Shown here in pieces: positions 15,728 to 25,158 of a stretch of 64,000 nt of DNA; within the stretch, counting starts at the first letter, position 1; every line of letters begins with the position of its first letter. Source of the DNA: Bariatricus massiliensis. GTDB lineage: Bacteria > Bacillota > Clostridia > Lachnospirales > Lachnospiraceae. The stretch lies in NCBI RefSeq assembly GCF_900086725.1, contig NZ_LT574837.1, positions 435,802 to 499,801 of the forward strand, read 5' to 3'. Made by a program: the position numbers and the translations under genes. The notes under the pieces were generated by a model. That model saw only the letters and a program-made list of their open reading frames with translations, did not search any database and was not told the origin of the DNA.

Positions 15728-16861
15728 TTATAATCTGGCCTGATAGATTTCCTGAATCTCCTCCTGTGTCAGAGGCACATAATTATTTTTCAAAAGTCTC
15801 TGTTGATTCTCCACGGTGCTTGCGGCAAATACCGGAATATCAGCTTCTGTCACCCCATAGTCTTTCATATCTTTGCGCGTCAGGACCTCCGCCAGCAGCT
15901 TCTCCAGAATCTCAATTCCATCCTCTATCCCGGCCGCTCCTGAAAATCCATTTTCATCTGCAATACGGCGGATAAGATTGTTCAGCTTCTTTATTTTACC
16001 CTCCGGTTTTTTCTCCTGATATTTGCGCAGCACATCAGTAAAAAATTGATAGTTGCTTTCCCCGTGAGGCACATGATATTTTGCGCCCAGTGCATAGCTC
16101 ATGGCATGCACCGCCGCACATCCACTGTTTCCAAATGCAATCCCCGCATAGTTGCTTGCTTTCAAATACATTTTGCTGTCGGCAAACCGGACATTTTCAC
16201 CTGTTTTGGCTATCCGGCAGTAACCGGATAAAATCCCCTTCATAGCCTCCACGGAAAACATCTCTGTATAGTCTGTACAGATTGGACTCAGATAAGATTC
16301 TACTGCGTGAATCAATGCATCGATGGAACTGGACGCAAAGACGTAGTACGGAAGTGTCTTCAAAAATTCCGGGATAAGAACAGCATAGTCAGCGAACATC
16401 GCCGGAGAAGTAAGCCCCATCTTGGTGCCCTTTCTTGTGCGGTTGATGATAGAAATATTTGTCACTTCACTGCCTGTACCACAGGTGGTCGGAATAATGA
16501 TCAACTCTTTTGATTTTGCAAGTTCCTTCTTGTCATAGAGTACATCTACATTCTCAGCTCCCTCCAAAACAAGAATTTTAGCAATATCAATAATCGTGCC
16601 ACCGCCCACTGCGACTACCCGTTTTATATCTAGTTCATTTATCTCCCTCAGAATGGCATCTACCATCACATCGGTCGGTTCTCCCGGGCCATAATTTTCC
16701 TGAAATATATAACTGCAGTCCAAATCCTCCTTTTTCATAATCGGATCATAAATATATTCATTCGTCAGGATTAAATCCTTGCCTCCAAGTGAAAATTCAT
16801 CCGCAAACTCAGCAAATGTATCAAAGCTGTCTATCTGGGGCTCTATCAATAATTCTTTCAT
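15728..16861 (-). CDS. 4hbD: 4-hydroxybutyrate dehydrogenase (iron-containing ADH family)
   Basis: Interconverts succinate semialdehyde and 4-hydroxybutyrate with NAD(H). The 377-residue protein is a group III iron-type alcohol dehydrogenase: GGGTIIDIAK binds NAD, TTCGTGSEVT is the family signature, and the metal site uses DALIHAVES and AVHAMSYALGAKYHVPHGES. The N-terminal stretch (DSFDTFAEFADEFSLGGKDLILTNEYIYDP) is close to the C. kluyveri and C. aminobutyricum enzymes, which makes the specific name credible. It is 3 bp from the transketolase C-half gene, so the two are tightly co-transcribed. Confidence 0.92.
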   Translation of the reverse strand: MKELLIEPQIDSFDTFAEFADEFSLGGKDLILTNEYIYDPIMKKEDLDCSYIFQENYGPGEPTDVMVDAILREINELDIKRVVAVGGGTIIDIAKILVLEGAENVDVLYDKKELAKSKELIIIPTTCGTGSEVTNISIINRTRKGTKMGLTSPAMFADYAVLIPEFLKTLPYYVFASSSIDALIHAVESYLSPICTDYTEMFSVEAMKGILSGYCRIAKTGENVRFADSKMYLKASNYAGIAFGNSGCAAVHAMSYALGAKYHVPHGESNYQFFTDVLRKYQEKKPEGKIKKLNNLIRRIADENGFSGAAGIEDGIEILEKLLAEVLTRKDMKDYGVTEADIPVFAASTVENQQRLLKNNYVPLTQEEIQEIYQARL

Positions 16862-16864
16862 CCC

Positions 16865-17815
16865 TTACCCTTCTTTCTTTGCCATGCATGTTATCGCTGC
16901 CTCTTTGATGCTTATAGCATCCATTTTATATTTTTTCACTAGATAATCCGTCTTGCCGACCTCGCTGAAGTGGTCCCTAGTCCCTATATATTCCATCGGC
17001 ACCGGGCATTCTTGCACTAGTACTTCGGCAATAGCACTTCCAAGGCCGCCGATGATGTTATGGTTCTCACAACTCACGGCACATCCAGTTTTTTTCACTG
17101 ACCGGACAACCGTCTCACGGTCGACAGGCTTTATCGTATGCACATTGATGACTTCTGCCTGTATTCCTTCCAATGTCAAAAGTTCTGCTGCCTCAATAGC
17201 CTCCTTCACCTCAATGCCACTGGCAAACAACGTAACATCTGTTCCCTCCCTCATCACATCTGCCTTGAATAATTCAAACTGATAATCCTCTCTCTCAAAA
17301 TATGTCTTTGCCGGAACTTTTCTGAAAAGCCGGATATAAACCGGCCCGTCATAAGAAAAAATCTGCGGCAGCGCCTGTGCAAGCTGGGCGCCGTCCACCG
17401 GCTCGTAGATTACCATGCCCGGAATGGAACGCATCACGCCTATATCTTCCTGTGTCATATGAGTCCCCCCGTTAAATGCCGCGGCAATACCGGGATCTGT
17501 TCCCACAATTTTCACATTTTGTTTTGCGTAAACAATGGATATCGTCACCTGATCACAGATTCTTCTTGTAACAAAGGGGCAGAAGGAAAAGATAAAAGGT
17601 TTGTATCCGTAACTTGCAAGCCCTGCTCCGATGGAAGCCATATTACATTCCGCCACTCCTACATCCAGCGCACGCTCAGGAAACTTATCTCGGATTCCCA
17701 ATGTACCGTTGGCTCTTGCAAGGTCGGCATCGATAATAACCACCTTCTCATCTTCCTCCATCTTCGCCTCTATCCAGTCTGCCATTACCTTACGCATCTC
17801 TATCGCCTCGTACAT
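16865..17815 (-). CDS. Transketolase, C-terminal subunit
   Basis: The 316-residue protein carries the pyrimidine-binding domain (IDADLARANGTLG, later ECNMASIGAGLASYG with the Glu that activates TPP) and the C-terminal transketolase domain (from about 190). With the adjacent N-half it makes a split transketolase that would transfer a two-carbon ketol unit. Genes overlap by 16 bp. Split transketolases are common in Clostridia and in specialised pathways, not only the pentose phosphate pathway. Placement next to 4-hydroxybutyrate dehydrogenase suggests it makes the C4 semialdehyde used by that enzyme; this is inference. Confidence 0.9.
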   Translation of the reverse strand: MYEAIEMRKVMADWIEAKMEEDEKVVIIDADLARANGTLGIRDKFPERALDVGVAECNMASIGAGLASYGYKPFIFSFCPFVTRRICDQVTISIVYAKQNVKIVGTDPGIAAAFNGGTHMTQEDIGVMRSIPGMVIYEPVDGAQLAQALPQIFSYDGPVYIRLFRKVPAKTYFEREDYQFELFKADVMREGTDVTLFASGIEVKEAIEAAELLTLEGIQAEVINVHTIKPVDRETVVRSVKKTGCAVSCENHNIIGGLGSAIAEVLVQECPVPMEYIGTRDHFSEVGKTDYLVKKYKMDAISIKEAAITCMAKKEG

Positions 17816-18648
17816 TGCTCACACCCCCTTTTTAGTTCTTCCAAAGCAATCGACCGTTCCTCCGGTGAAATATTAACATTGTGGTTATTCATCCATTTTG
17901 CTTCCAGAAAAGACACACCTTTTCCTTTGAGTGTATTCAAAATAATCATGGACGGTCTCCCCTTTTTACTCTTTGCATCGGTGACTGCGTCGTCAATGGC
18001 TTCCACATCATGCCCGTCTACACTGTATACGTTCCAGCCAAATGCTTTCCACTTATCGGCCAGAGGCTCCAGACCACTGACTTCTTCCGTTCCTCCGTCC
18101 AACTGCATTTTGTTATAATCTGTAAAGCAGATCATGTTGTCCAGTTTTTTATGGGCCGCATACATGGCTGCCTCCCATATCTGTCCTTCATTGGTCTCTC
18201 CATCCCCAATCATAGCGTGGACCCAGGCACCATCTCCGGAAAGTTTGGAGCCAAGCGCAATTCCCACGGCACAGGACAGTCCCTGCCCAAGAGAGCCGGC
18301 TGTCATATCTACCCCCGGAGTCCTTACCATATCCGCATGGCTTGGGAGTGAGGTGCCCGGCTTGTTCAATGTCTTTAACAGCTCCAACGGAAAGTAACCT
18401 TTATCAGCCAAAGCTGCGTAGAGCGCAGGACCGGCGTGTGCCTTGGAAAGAACAAATCTATCTCTTCCTTCCATCTTGGGGTTGTTAGGGTCAATATTCA
18501 TGTGCTTATAATAAAGCACAGCCAGTGCCTCCACCATCGACATGCTTCCACCGGCATGCCCAACGCCCAATTCTCCGATTTCATCCATAGTCAGATACCG
18601 TATTCGGATACATTTCTGGTTCAGAAAATCTTTCAGCTGCTTATCCAT
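17800..18648 (-). CDS. Transketolase, N-terminal subunit
   Basis: The 282-residue protein is the TPP diphosphate-binding half of transketolase. Visible features are GVGHAGGSMSMVEALAVLYY near residue 30, the magnesium/TPP motif GDGETNEGQIWEAAMYAAHKKLDN, and SHADMVRTPGVDMTAGSLGQGL. AAGGAGG lies before the ATG. It is the first gene of the operon 18648 to 11350 and is preceded by a promoter carrying a GGTATACC site, so it is probably under GntR control together with the ABC importer. Confidence 0.92.
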   Translation of the reverse strand: MDKQLKDFLNQKCIRIRYLTMDEIGELGVGHAGGSMSMVEALAVLYYKHMNIDPNNPKMEGRDRFVLSKAHAGPALYAALADKGYFPLELLKTLNKPGTSLPSHADMVRTPGVDMTAGSLGQGLSCAVGIALGSKLSGDGAWVHAMIGDGETNEGQIWEAAMYAAHKKLDNMICFTDYNKMQLDGGTEEVSGLEPLADKWKAFGWNVYSVDGHDVEAIDDAVTDAKSKKGRPSMIILNTLKGKGVSFLEAKWMNNHNVNISPEERSIALEELKRGCEQCTRR

Positions 18649-18689
18649 TATTCTCCTCCTTTTTATTTTACATTTTGGTTGAATTCATT

Positions 18690-18720
18690 TGGTATACCGC
18701 TCTATCTATTTTTTTGTCCA
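18690..18720 (-). promoter_or_regulatory. Candidate promoter and GntR operator of transketolase/4HB operon
   Basis: TGGTATACC lies at 18690-18698. A possible promoter TGGACA (18720-18715) and TATACC (18696-18691) has an 18-bp spacer and overlaps the site. The core GGTATACC recurs at the two other promoter regions of this cluster. Confidence 0.55.
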
Positions 18721-18743
18721 CCTTTTAGGTGGACCATTTTTTT
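18716..18743 (+). terminator. Hairpin with T-run facing the plus strand
   Basis: A perfect 8-bp stem GTCCACCT/AGGTGGAC with a 3-nt loop is followed by seven Ts at 18737-18743 on the plus strand. No plus-strand gene precedes it. It may block antisense transcription, or the dyad may be an operator, since it overlaps the -35 of the operon promoter. Confidence 0.45.
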
Positions 18744-18758
18744 CCTATTCAAACAAGA

Positions 18759-19421
18759 TTATAGTAGATAATATCTCTCTTTGTGTATACTTTTTACTTC
18801 TACGATATGTTCCACTATCGCTTCCTGTGCTGTCTTGCTGTCGCCTGCCAATATCGCATCCAGCATTTTTCTATGGGCACGAATCGCGATATCCCGCACT
18901 TTACTGTCATCTTTGGCCGATATAGCCATCTGCTTGATCTGGTCATAAATCACAGAAATCGCGTTTCTTAATCTTGTATTCTGAGCACCGTCCGCAATCG
19001 CAACATGTATCTTCATATCAATATCCATGAAGGCCTCGTGTTCATCATTTTTGTAGGCTTCTTCCTGTGCCGCCATATACGTTTGGAAAAGCTCAATTTT
19101 CTCATCTTGAATACGCTCCATGAATAATTTCATGGCCATGCGCTCCAACGCTTCCCGCATTTCAAATATCTCAATCATATCGCGGAATTCAATTTTCTTT
19201 ACATATACACCCTTGCCTTCAATGACCTCAACTAATTCATCATTCGCCAGTTCTCTTAAAGCCTCCCTGACCGGTGTTCGGCTGATGCCAAGCATCTCAC
19301 ATAACTGCCGTTCTACTAAAGGAGCGTCTTTTTTTACTTTGCCGTTTACAATAATTTTTTTAATTCCGTCATATGCTATCTGCTTTTTGGAGGGTGTGCA
19401 GGCTAATATTTTTTTGTTCAT
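18759..19421 (-). CDS. GntR family regulator (FadR type), paralogue 1
   Basis: A 220-residue regulator with an N-terminal winged helix (PLVERQLCEMLGISRTPVREALRELANDELVEV) and a C-terminal all-helical FCD domain that binds small acids through metal-coordinating His/Asp residues. The start at 19421 is preceded by AGGAGG; the longer frame to 19478 runs into the upstream gene. It lies 8 bp after the AEC carrier gene and is probably the last gene of the ABC importer operon. It is very close (by eye about 70 percent identical) to the regulator at 27196-27858. Confidence 0.92.
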   Translation of the reverse strand: MNKKILACTPSKKQIAYDGIKKIIVNGKVKKDAPLVERQLCEMLGISRTPVREALRELANDELVEVIEGKGVYVKKIEFRDMIEIFEMREALERMAMKLFMERIQDEKIELFQTYMAAQEEAYKNDEHEAFMDIDMKIHVAIADGAQNTRLRNAISVIYDQIKQMAISAKDDSKVRDIAIRAHRKMLDAILAGDSKTAQEAIVEHIVEVKSIHKERYYLL

Positions 19422-19429
19422 CTTTCCTC

Positions 19430-20353
19430 CTATCCTTTCAGAACCACCATCAAAACTGTCATAATCACCATACTGCAAATAATAGATAAAGAATTTGCAA
19501 ACCCTGCCAGTTCGATATCTCCCTGCATCTTATCAGTAAAAATAAGGCTGAGCGCCGCAATGGGAGAAAACATTACGATTGCCAGTGCGTTTCGAAGCTC
19601 TCTTTCCAGAGGAAGACAGGTTATAATCAGCAGGGAAAGCACTGCCGACAAAATGATTCTGGAGACAAGAAGCTTTCCAACTTTTATCAGTTTCTCACGA
19701 GGCAGCTTTATCTCAAACATCATGCCTATCATAATCATACAGACAAATGCGTTAGCGTCACTTACCTTTCCTGTGAACCTAAGAACAATTTCCGGCAATT
19801 CCACTTGCAGAACCTTCAATGTTATCATGCATATATACGCCAGAAAGGGGGGCGAGGACAACATCCTTTTTACTGCAAATGCAATACTAATTTTTTCTTT
19901 CTCTCTTCGTCTTTTCAAGATAGCGCTGGCACATACATAACTCGCCCCTGAGGGCATTACTGTCCCCCCTGCATCGAACATGCATGCCGCCACTACCCCC
20001 TGCGCTCCCAATGTGTTTTGAATAAAGGGCAGTGCGAAAGTTCCCATACTGAAGCCGGGAGTATTCAGCATATAAAATATCTTATCTTCATCGCTGCCCT
20101 TCCTACACAGGATATACGCCCAAAGCTGGAGGAGACAGTTGACGGCCAACCCCATCAAAGGGATAAGAAACAATGAATTCTTCCATTCAAATCGCGAGAA
20201 GCTCGTGACAATTACACAGGGAAGGGTCAGATACATCACAAGTTTTGTCAGTACCCGGTAGTCATATTTATCGAAAAGTCCTGCCTTTTTTAAAATATAT
20301 CCCAGCGCAACAATCAATATCAGAACCATCGACTGTACGATAATATCCGCCAT
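19430..20353 (-). CDS. AEC family transporter (auxin efflux carrier type)
   Basis: A 307-residue membrane protein with about ten hydrophobic helices. The N-terminus (SMVLILIVALGYILKKAGLFD, then LTKLVMYLTLPCVIVTSF) and the central PGFSMGTFALPFIQNTLG are typical of the AEC family, whose bacterial members move malate, malonate and other carboxylates. It lies between the ABC binding protein gene and gntR. In this setting it may export or import a carboxylic intermediate or end product of the pathway, for example a hydroxyacid. The substrate is unknown. Confidence 0.86.
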   Translation of the reverse strand: MADIIVQSMVLILIVALGYILKKAGLFDKYDYRVLTKLVMYLTLPCVIVTSFSRFEWKNSLFLIPLMGLAVNCLLQLWAYILCRKGSDEDKIFYMLNTPGFSMGTFALPFIQNTLGAQGVVAACMFDAGGTVMPSGASYVCASAILKRRREKEKISIAFAVKRMLSSPPFLAYICMITLKVLQVELPEIVLRFTGKVSDANAFVCMIMIGMMFEIKLPREKLIKVGKLLVSRIILSAVLSLLIITCLPLERELRNALAIVMFSPIAALSLIFTDKMQGDIELAGFANSLSIICSMVIMTVLMVVLKG

Positions 20354-20391
20354 TCTTTCTCACCGCCTTCTGTCTCAGTACCTATAAATTT

Positions 20392-21378
20392 TTACTTAAT
20401 TCCCCACATCTCTTTGTATTCGTCGAGATTTTCATCTGTCACCATGACCGCGTCAATCAATGTCTGCTCTTCCAGCTCTTCGCCATCCCAATATTTTTTC
20501 AGGCATTCAATAGCCGTCTCCCCCTGCAGCCATGAGGCATCGTCCGCTGTGAGTGCGATACGTCCGTCAATAACGGCTTCAATCATTTCTTTAAATGCAT
20601 TGATTGTGACAATCTTAATCTCATCAGATCTGCCAGCCTGTGAAACCGCTTCAGCAGCCCCCAGCGCCATCTCGCCTGCCGCAGACCAAATCATGTCAAC
20701 CTCCGGATATTTCTGAAGAAGATTCTGTGTGACAGTGAGTGCTTCCTGCCTTGCATAATTAGCGGTCTGAGAATCCAGCACGGTGATATCGGGATATTCT
20801 GCAAAACCGTCAGTAGCGCCTTTCTGTCGGTCAATAGAAGTCTGGGAACCAGTGGTGCCTTCCAAAATCAGCACATTCCCTTTTCCGCCTATTAGCTCGG
20901 CGCCTGCCTTGGAACATTCATAAGCCATACCGTAGTTGTCGATTGCCACAAAGGTTAGATACTCTACCTCTTCATCGTAAAACATGGTATTCACATTGAT
21001 AATCGGAATATCCGCCTCATTGATCTGCTCAATGGCCGGCGTAATTCCGTCCGAATCTGCTGGGACGATACAGTATGCATCTGGCGGGTCCAACAGAGAC
21101 TGTTCCAGAAGCTGAATCTGCTCTTCGTTGTTGTCTGCCTCGATAGGTGCAAGCACTTCACATTCCCAGCCGTATTCCTCAGCCTTAGCTTTGGCATACT
21201 CCCCCATAGAGACAAAGAAATCACTATTAGAGTTCTTTACCATAAAGACGATTTTCTTTTTGTCGGAAGTTTCTCCTCCGTTTTCTCCCTTATCATCCTT
21301 TCCCGTACCTCCGCCGCATCCGGCAAGCAGACCTACACACATGCCCATTACAAGTAACACTGATAACACCTTTTTCAT
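20392..21378 (-). CDS. Sugar-type ABC transporter substrate-binding lipoprotein
   Basis: A 328-residue periplasmic-binding-protein family 4 (ribose/galactose type) lipoprotein. A lipobox LLAGC ends the signal peptide near residue 20, followed by an acidic linker. The mature part begins KKKIVFMVKNSNSDFFVSMGEYAK, typical of RbsB-like proteins, and ends with EYKEMWGIK. Ligand is unknown: a sugar, polyol or cyclitol is expected from the family. It is the fourth gene of the importer operon and the usual high-abundance component. Confidence 0.92.
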   Translation of the reverse strand: MKKVLSVLLVMGMCVGLLAGCGGGTGKDDKGENGGETSDKKKIVFMVKNSNSDFFVSMGEYAKAKAEEYGWECEVLAPIEADNNEEQIQLLEQSLLDPPDAYCIVPADSDGITPAIEQINEADIPIINVNTMFYDEEVEYLTFVAIDNYGMAYECSKAGAELIGGKGNVLILEGTTGSQTSIDRQKGATDGFAEYPDITVLDSQTANYARQEALTVTQNLLQKYPEVDMIWSAAGEMALGAAEAVSQAGRSDEIKIVTINAFKEMIEAVIDGRIALTADDASWLQGETAIECLKKYWDGEELEEQTLIDAVMVTDENLDEYKEMWGIK

Positions 21379-21439
21379 TTCGTTTCCTCCTTTTACTTTA
21401 GTTAGTTAATCTATATCCCCATGCCCGGCATGGATATAT

Positions 21440-22417
21440 TTATGACTGTGAGGCTTCCGCCAAAGAAACCTTATTTCCCAATTTCTCCATACCACGCTCC
21501 ATAATAATGGAAATTATAATAACCGCTCCGATTACAAACTGCTGCCAAACGCTCGGCACGCCAATCTGTATCATACCGTTGGTAAGAATCAGCATGATCA
21601 GCGCTCCTACAAAGGCATTGCTCATTTTTCCTTTGCCACCCCCGAAAGCAGTACCGCCTATTAGCGTTGCCGCTATAGCTTTGATTGCAAAGTCCGAACC
21701 GATTACCGGCTCCGCACTTCCCAGATTGGCAATATAGAGAACTGCTGCCAGTCCAATAATTACGCCGGAAATCATGTAGGAAATCGTAATCACACGCCCT
21801 GTATTGATTCCCGAAATGGCTGCCGCCTCTTTGTTCTTACCGATAGCGTATACAGCCTTCCCAAAGGTTGTCCTGCCAAGCAGAAACATCATAATCAGCA
21901 GAATTACAAGGCTGATAATAAAAAATGTATACTTACTTGAGGTAAAAATAGGTCTGAATTTAGGTCCGAAATCATATATTTGTTTTCCACCCAAAAGTAC
22001 CAGTGCAAATCCCCGTAAAATCCACTGCATGGAATAGGTCGTCACAAATGCGGATACTTTTACTTTGGATATTAGGATTCCCATAATCAGTCCCATGACC
22101 AGTCCCATCACAATACCGCCGAAAATGCCCAGCCAGGGATTGTAAGTCTTATTTAATATCAATCCAACAAAACAAGATATCAAAGCTACGCCGGAACCGA
22201 TAGAAAGATCGATACCGTTCAAGAGAATCGCCAATGTCATACTGATGGCCAAAAGCATAAGAAATGGCACTTGCTGCAATACGATATTGGTAACATTGCC
22301 CCATTTTGTCGGAGACCAGAACGTATCCGTAGCTATAGAAAAGAAGGCAAAGAGTACAATCAAAATAAATACTCTCGAATATTTGAGCATGCTTTTTGCT
22401 AATTTGTATCTATTCAT
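21440..22417 (-). CDS. RbsC-type ABC permease, second
   Basis: A 325-residue inner-membrane permease of the branched-chain/ribose family with about ten helices. The conserved region includes NGIDLSIGSGVALISCFVG and the cytoplasmic-loop signature TLIGGTAFGGGKGKMSNAFVGALIM. It overlaps the preceding permease gene by 8 bp and probably forms a heterodimer with it. Two different permeases with one double ATPase is a known layout in this family (for example xyl or lsr-type importers). Confidence 0.92.
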   Translation of the reverse strand: MNRYKLAKSMLKYSRVFILIVLFAFFSIATDTFWSPTKWGNVTNIVLQQVPFLMLLAISMTLAILLNGIDLSIGSGVALISCFVGLILNKTYNPWLGIFGGIVMGLVMGLIMGILISKVKVSAFVTTYSMQWILRGFALVLLGGKQIYDFGPKFRPIFTSSKYTFFIISLVILLIMMFLLGRTTFGKAVYAIGKNKEAAAISGINTGRVITISYMISGVIIGLAAVLYIANLGSAEPVIGSDFAIKAIAATLIGGTAFGGGKGKMSNAFVGALIMLILTNGMIQIGVPSVWQQFVIGAVIIISIIMERGMEKLGNKVSLAEASQS

Positions 22418-23399
22418 CTCTGTATATCCTCCTTGTCTTTTTAATTAATTTTTGATTTTCACTGATTACATCTACTACAATAATCAGCAGTATAAAAATG
22501 CCTACCAGTGTCTGCTGCCAATAGGAGGATACCCCCATCAACTGAAGTCCCGCTTTGAAGGCCTGAATGACCAGTGCTCCGATAACCGTTCCGCCCAGAC
22601 CGCCCTTTCCTCCTTCAAATGGTGTCCCACCGATAATAACAGCAGCAATGGCATCGAACTCATAGCCATTGCCAATCGTAGCACTGGCAGAGTTGGTTTT
22701 AGATACAAGCAGCACACCCCCAAGTCCTGCTAAAATGCCGGAGATAGCATACACTAGTATTCTGATTTTGGGCACCACAATCCCAGACTGTGCCGCGCAC
22801 TGCTCGGAATCTCCCACCGCATAGATATGCATGCCGAATCTCGTTCGTGCCAGAAGAAGCATCATAATCACTACTATAAGAATTGTGATAATAATGACGT
22901 TGGACACTGCCCCACCCATCTTTCCGTCCGCCACATGGCGGAAGGTCTTGGAAAAGCCTGCGATGATATTTCCGTTTGTCACCACTTGAGCCAGCCCGTA
23001 TCCCATGCTCATAGTCGCAAAGGTGACCAGCCAATAATTGTATTTGAAAATGCCTATCATAACACCGTTTATCAATCCAAATGCAAGCCCCACTATAATA
23101 CCAATTAAAAAAGTAATCAGAATCTGTACTGCCGTAGGTTCTTCAAATCTGGAAAGGTACATCGCGCTTATCATAGCGCTGGCCGACATAACGCCGCCGA
23201 TGGACAAATCAATCTGGGAGCTTAAGATAGCCATAGTCATTCCGATAGAGATTATCAACAGCACCGCAGTATTTTTCAAAATATTGTCAAAGTTTCTAGG
23301 CTGGGAAAAATTAGGTACAAAAATCAGCATCAATACAACCATCAGCAGGGATGCCCACATAATTCCGGACACTTTTTTTATATTTTGTTTCACCATCAT
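22410..23399 (-). CDS. RbsC-type ABC permease, first
   Basis: A 329-residue permease, about ten helices, with SSQIDLSIGGVMSASAMI and VIIGGTPFEGGKGGLGGTVIGALVI as family landmarks. Its start codon overlaps the stop of the upstream ATPase gene (ATGA-type overlap), indicating translational coupling. It probably pairs with the product of the next gene to form the membrane channel of one importer. Confidence 0.92.
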   Translation of the reverse strand: MMVKQNIKKVSGIMWASLLMVVLMLIFVPNFSQPRNFDNILKNTAVLLIISIGMTMAILSSQIDLSIGGVMSASAMISAMYLSRFEEPTAVQILITFLIGIIVGLAFGLINGVMIGIFKYNYWLVTFATMSMGYGLAQVVTNGNIIAGFSKTFRHVADGKMGGAVSNVIIITILIVVIMMLLLARTRFGMHIYAVGDSEQCAAQSGIVVPKIRILVYAISGILAGLGGVLLVSKTNSASATIGNGYEFDAIAAVIIGGTPFEGGKGGLGGTVIGALVIQAFKAGLQLMGVSSYWQQTLVGIFILLIIVVDVISENQKLIKKTRRIYRDE

Positions 23400-24907
23400 G
23401 AACGCTCCTTTCCTCGGAGCGCCACTTCAAGAATGGCCTCCTGTGTAAATTCTGCTTCTTCCCTTGTTATCTCTCCCGCAAGCTCGCCGTCCTTCATTAC
23501 ATACACTCTGTCCGATATTCCAAGGAGCTCCGGCAGGTCGGAAGAAATCATCATAATTGCAGCCCCTTCTTTGGCCAGCCTGTCCATGATGGAATAGATT
23601 TCGTATTTGGCCCCTACATCAATGCCGCGTGTAGGCTCATCAAAAATCAGGAACTTGCTTTCTGTGGCAAGCCATTTGCCAAGTACCACTTTCTGCTGGT
23701 TTCCTCCCGAGAGCTCTTTCACCAGCTTTTCTCCCGATGTAGTAGCTACGGCCAAATCTTTTATATATTTCTCAGAAAGCTGATTCTCCACTTTTTTATC
23801 AGCGATTCCGTTTTTAAAAAGCTTTCTTGCCACTGCCTGTACAATGTTTTCACTGATGGACATATCCAGAAACAGTCCTTCCTTCTTTCGGTCTTCCGGC
23901 AAAAGAGATATCCCTGCGTCTACTGCTCTGGTGGTAGAGTAATGTCTTTCATTTGCTTTCTTTCCATCTAAGAATACCGCCCCAGATTCAATCGGATCGT
24001 AACCGAATATTGCTTTGGCAAGCTCTGTCCTCCCTGCTCCCACAAGTCCGGCTACCCCCACAATCTCACCTGCGTTGATGTGGATATCTACATTTCGGAA
24101 TCTAAGCCCCGTAAGCTTATCTGTGCGCACCATCTCTTTCCCCGGTTCATTGTAATTGCGGGGGTAAGCATTCTCTATCTTCCTGCCTACCATCATCATG
24201 ATAAGCTCCTGCATGTTAATTTCTTTAATTTCTCTTGTACCGATATAGGCGCCGTCCCGCATGACCGTTACTCTGTCCCCGATTTCCATCAGCTCCTGCA
24301 TACGATGGGATATGTAGATAATGCTGGTTCCCTCGTCCCTCAATTTCCTTGTCAGTCTGAACAAGTTATCTATCTCTTTTGACGTTAGGCTTGAGGTGGG
24401 TTCATCCATTATCAGCACCTTGCTCTGAAAGGATAATGCCTTTGCAACTTCCACCATCTGTTGCTGTGCTATGCTTAAATCCCTTACCATCGTAGAAGGA
24501 TCAATCTCAATTTCCAGACTGTCAAGCAGCTCTCTGCACTTTTCATTCATGGCCTTTTTATCAATCCAAAAACCTTTGACCGGTTCTCTTCCTATAAAAA
24601 TGTTCTGAGCTACCGTACGGTTCTCCATCATGCTCAATTCTTGATGAATGATGTTGACGCCTTTAGCCTGCGCATCCAAAACATTTTCCGGCTTATATTC
24701 CCGTCCTTCCAATTTAAGTGTCCCTGAATCTATGGTATTCAACCCTGCAAGCATCTTTACTAATGTGGATTTACCGGCGCCGTTTTCGCCAATCACGATA
24801 TGCACCTCTCCTTTATAGATATCAAAACTCACATCATTGACAGCAATGACCCCGGGATATTCCTTACGCAGAGATTCTATGTGCAGCATAACTTCTTTTT
24901 CCGCCAT
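23396..24907 (-). CDS. Sugar ABC transporter ATP-binding protein (double ATPase)
   Basis: A 503-residue RbsA/MglA-type protein with two fused ATPase domains. Domain 1 has GENGAGKST, the LSIAQQQMV signature and MDEPTSSLT; domain 2 has the usual altered P-loop GLVGAGRTE, LSGGNQQKV and FDEPTRGID. It energises import by the two permeases encoded downstream. It is the first gene of the operon and its promoter contains a TGGTATACCA palindrome, so the operon is probably repressed by the GntR regulators. Confidence 0.95.
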   Translation of the reverse strand: MAEKEVMLHIESLRKEYPGVIAVNDVSFDIYKGEVHIVIGENGAGKSTLVKMLAGLNTIDSGTLKLEGREYKPENVLDAQAKGVNIIHQELSMMENRTVAQNIFIGREPVKGFWIDKKAMNEKCRELLDSLEIEIDPSTMVRDLSIAQQQMVEVAKALSFQSKVLIMDEPTSSLTSKEIDNLFRLTRKLRDEGTSIIYISHRMQELMEIGDRVTVMRDGAYIGTREIKEINMQELIMMMVGRKIENAYPRNYNEPGKEMVRTDKLTGLRFRNVDIHINAGEIVGVAGLVGAGRTELAKAIFGYDPIESGAVFLDGKKANERHYSTTRAVDAGISLLPEDRKKEGLFLDMSISENIVQAVARKLFKNGIADKKVENQLSEKYIKDLAVATTSGEKLVKELSGGNQQKVVLGKWLATESKFLIFDEPTRGIDVGAKYEIYSIMDRLAKEGAAIMMISSDLPELLGISDRVYVMKDGELAGEITREEAEFTQEAILEVALRGKERS

Positions 24908-24950
24908 GTTATTATCTCCTTTCTTTTTCCTTCTCCCTTTTTGTATTCTT

Positions 24951-24979
24951 ATAATAGCACATTTGGTATACCATGTAAA
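24951..24979 (-). promoter_or_regulatory. ABC operon promoter with GntR operator in spacer
   Basis: TTTACA (24979-24974) and TATTAT (24956-24951) are 17 bp apart on the minus strand. The perfect 10-bp palindrome TGGTATACCA (24964-24973) fills the spacer directly after the -35 box, where repressor binding would block polymerase. Confidence 0.8.
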
Positions 24980-25117
24980 TACTGTATTCTCTTTTCTCTT
25001 TTTTAACCAAAATTGTATATTTTCTTTTGGTTATATTGCTATTTTTCAACTCTTTACGTCATTTTTACTAATATCTTCATTGCATTTAGTTTTTCTTTCT
25101 GTTATTTTAGTATGTAT

Positions 25118-25128
25118 ATGGTATACAT
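25118..25128 (+). promoter_or_regulatory. Candidate GntR operator before zinc dehydrogenase
   Basis: ATGGTATACAT carries the same GGTATAC core as the sites at 18690, 24964 and 27924, and lies 31 bp before the dehydrogenase start on the divergent side. A clear plus-strand promoter was not resolved. Confidence 0.55.
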
Positions 25129-25158
25129 TTGGTGTTCTAACATTTCAGGAGGTGAACT

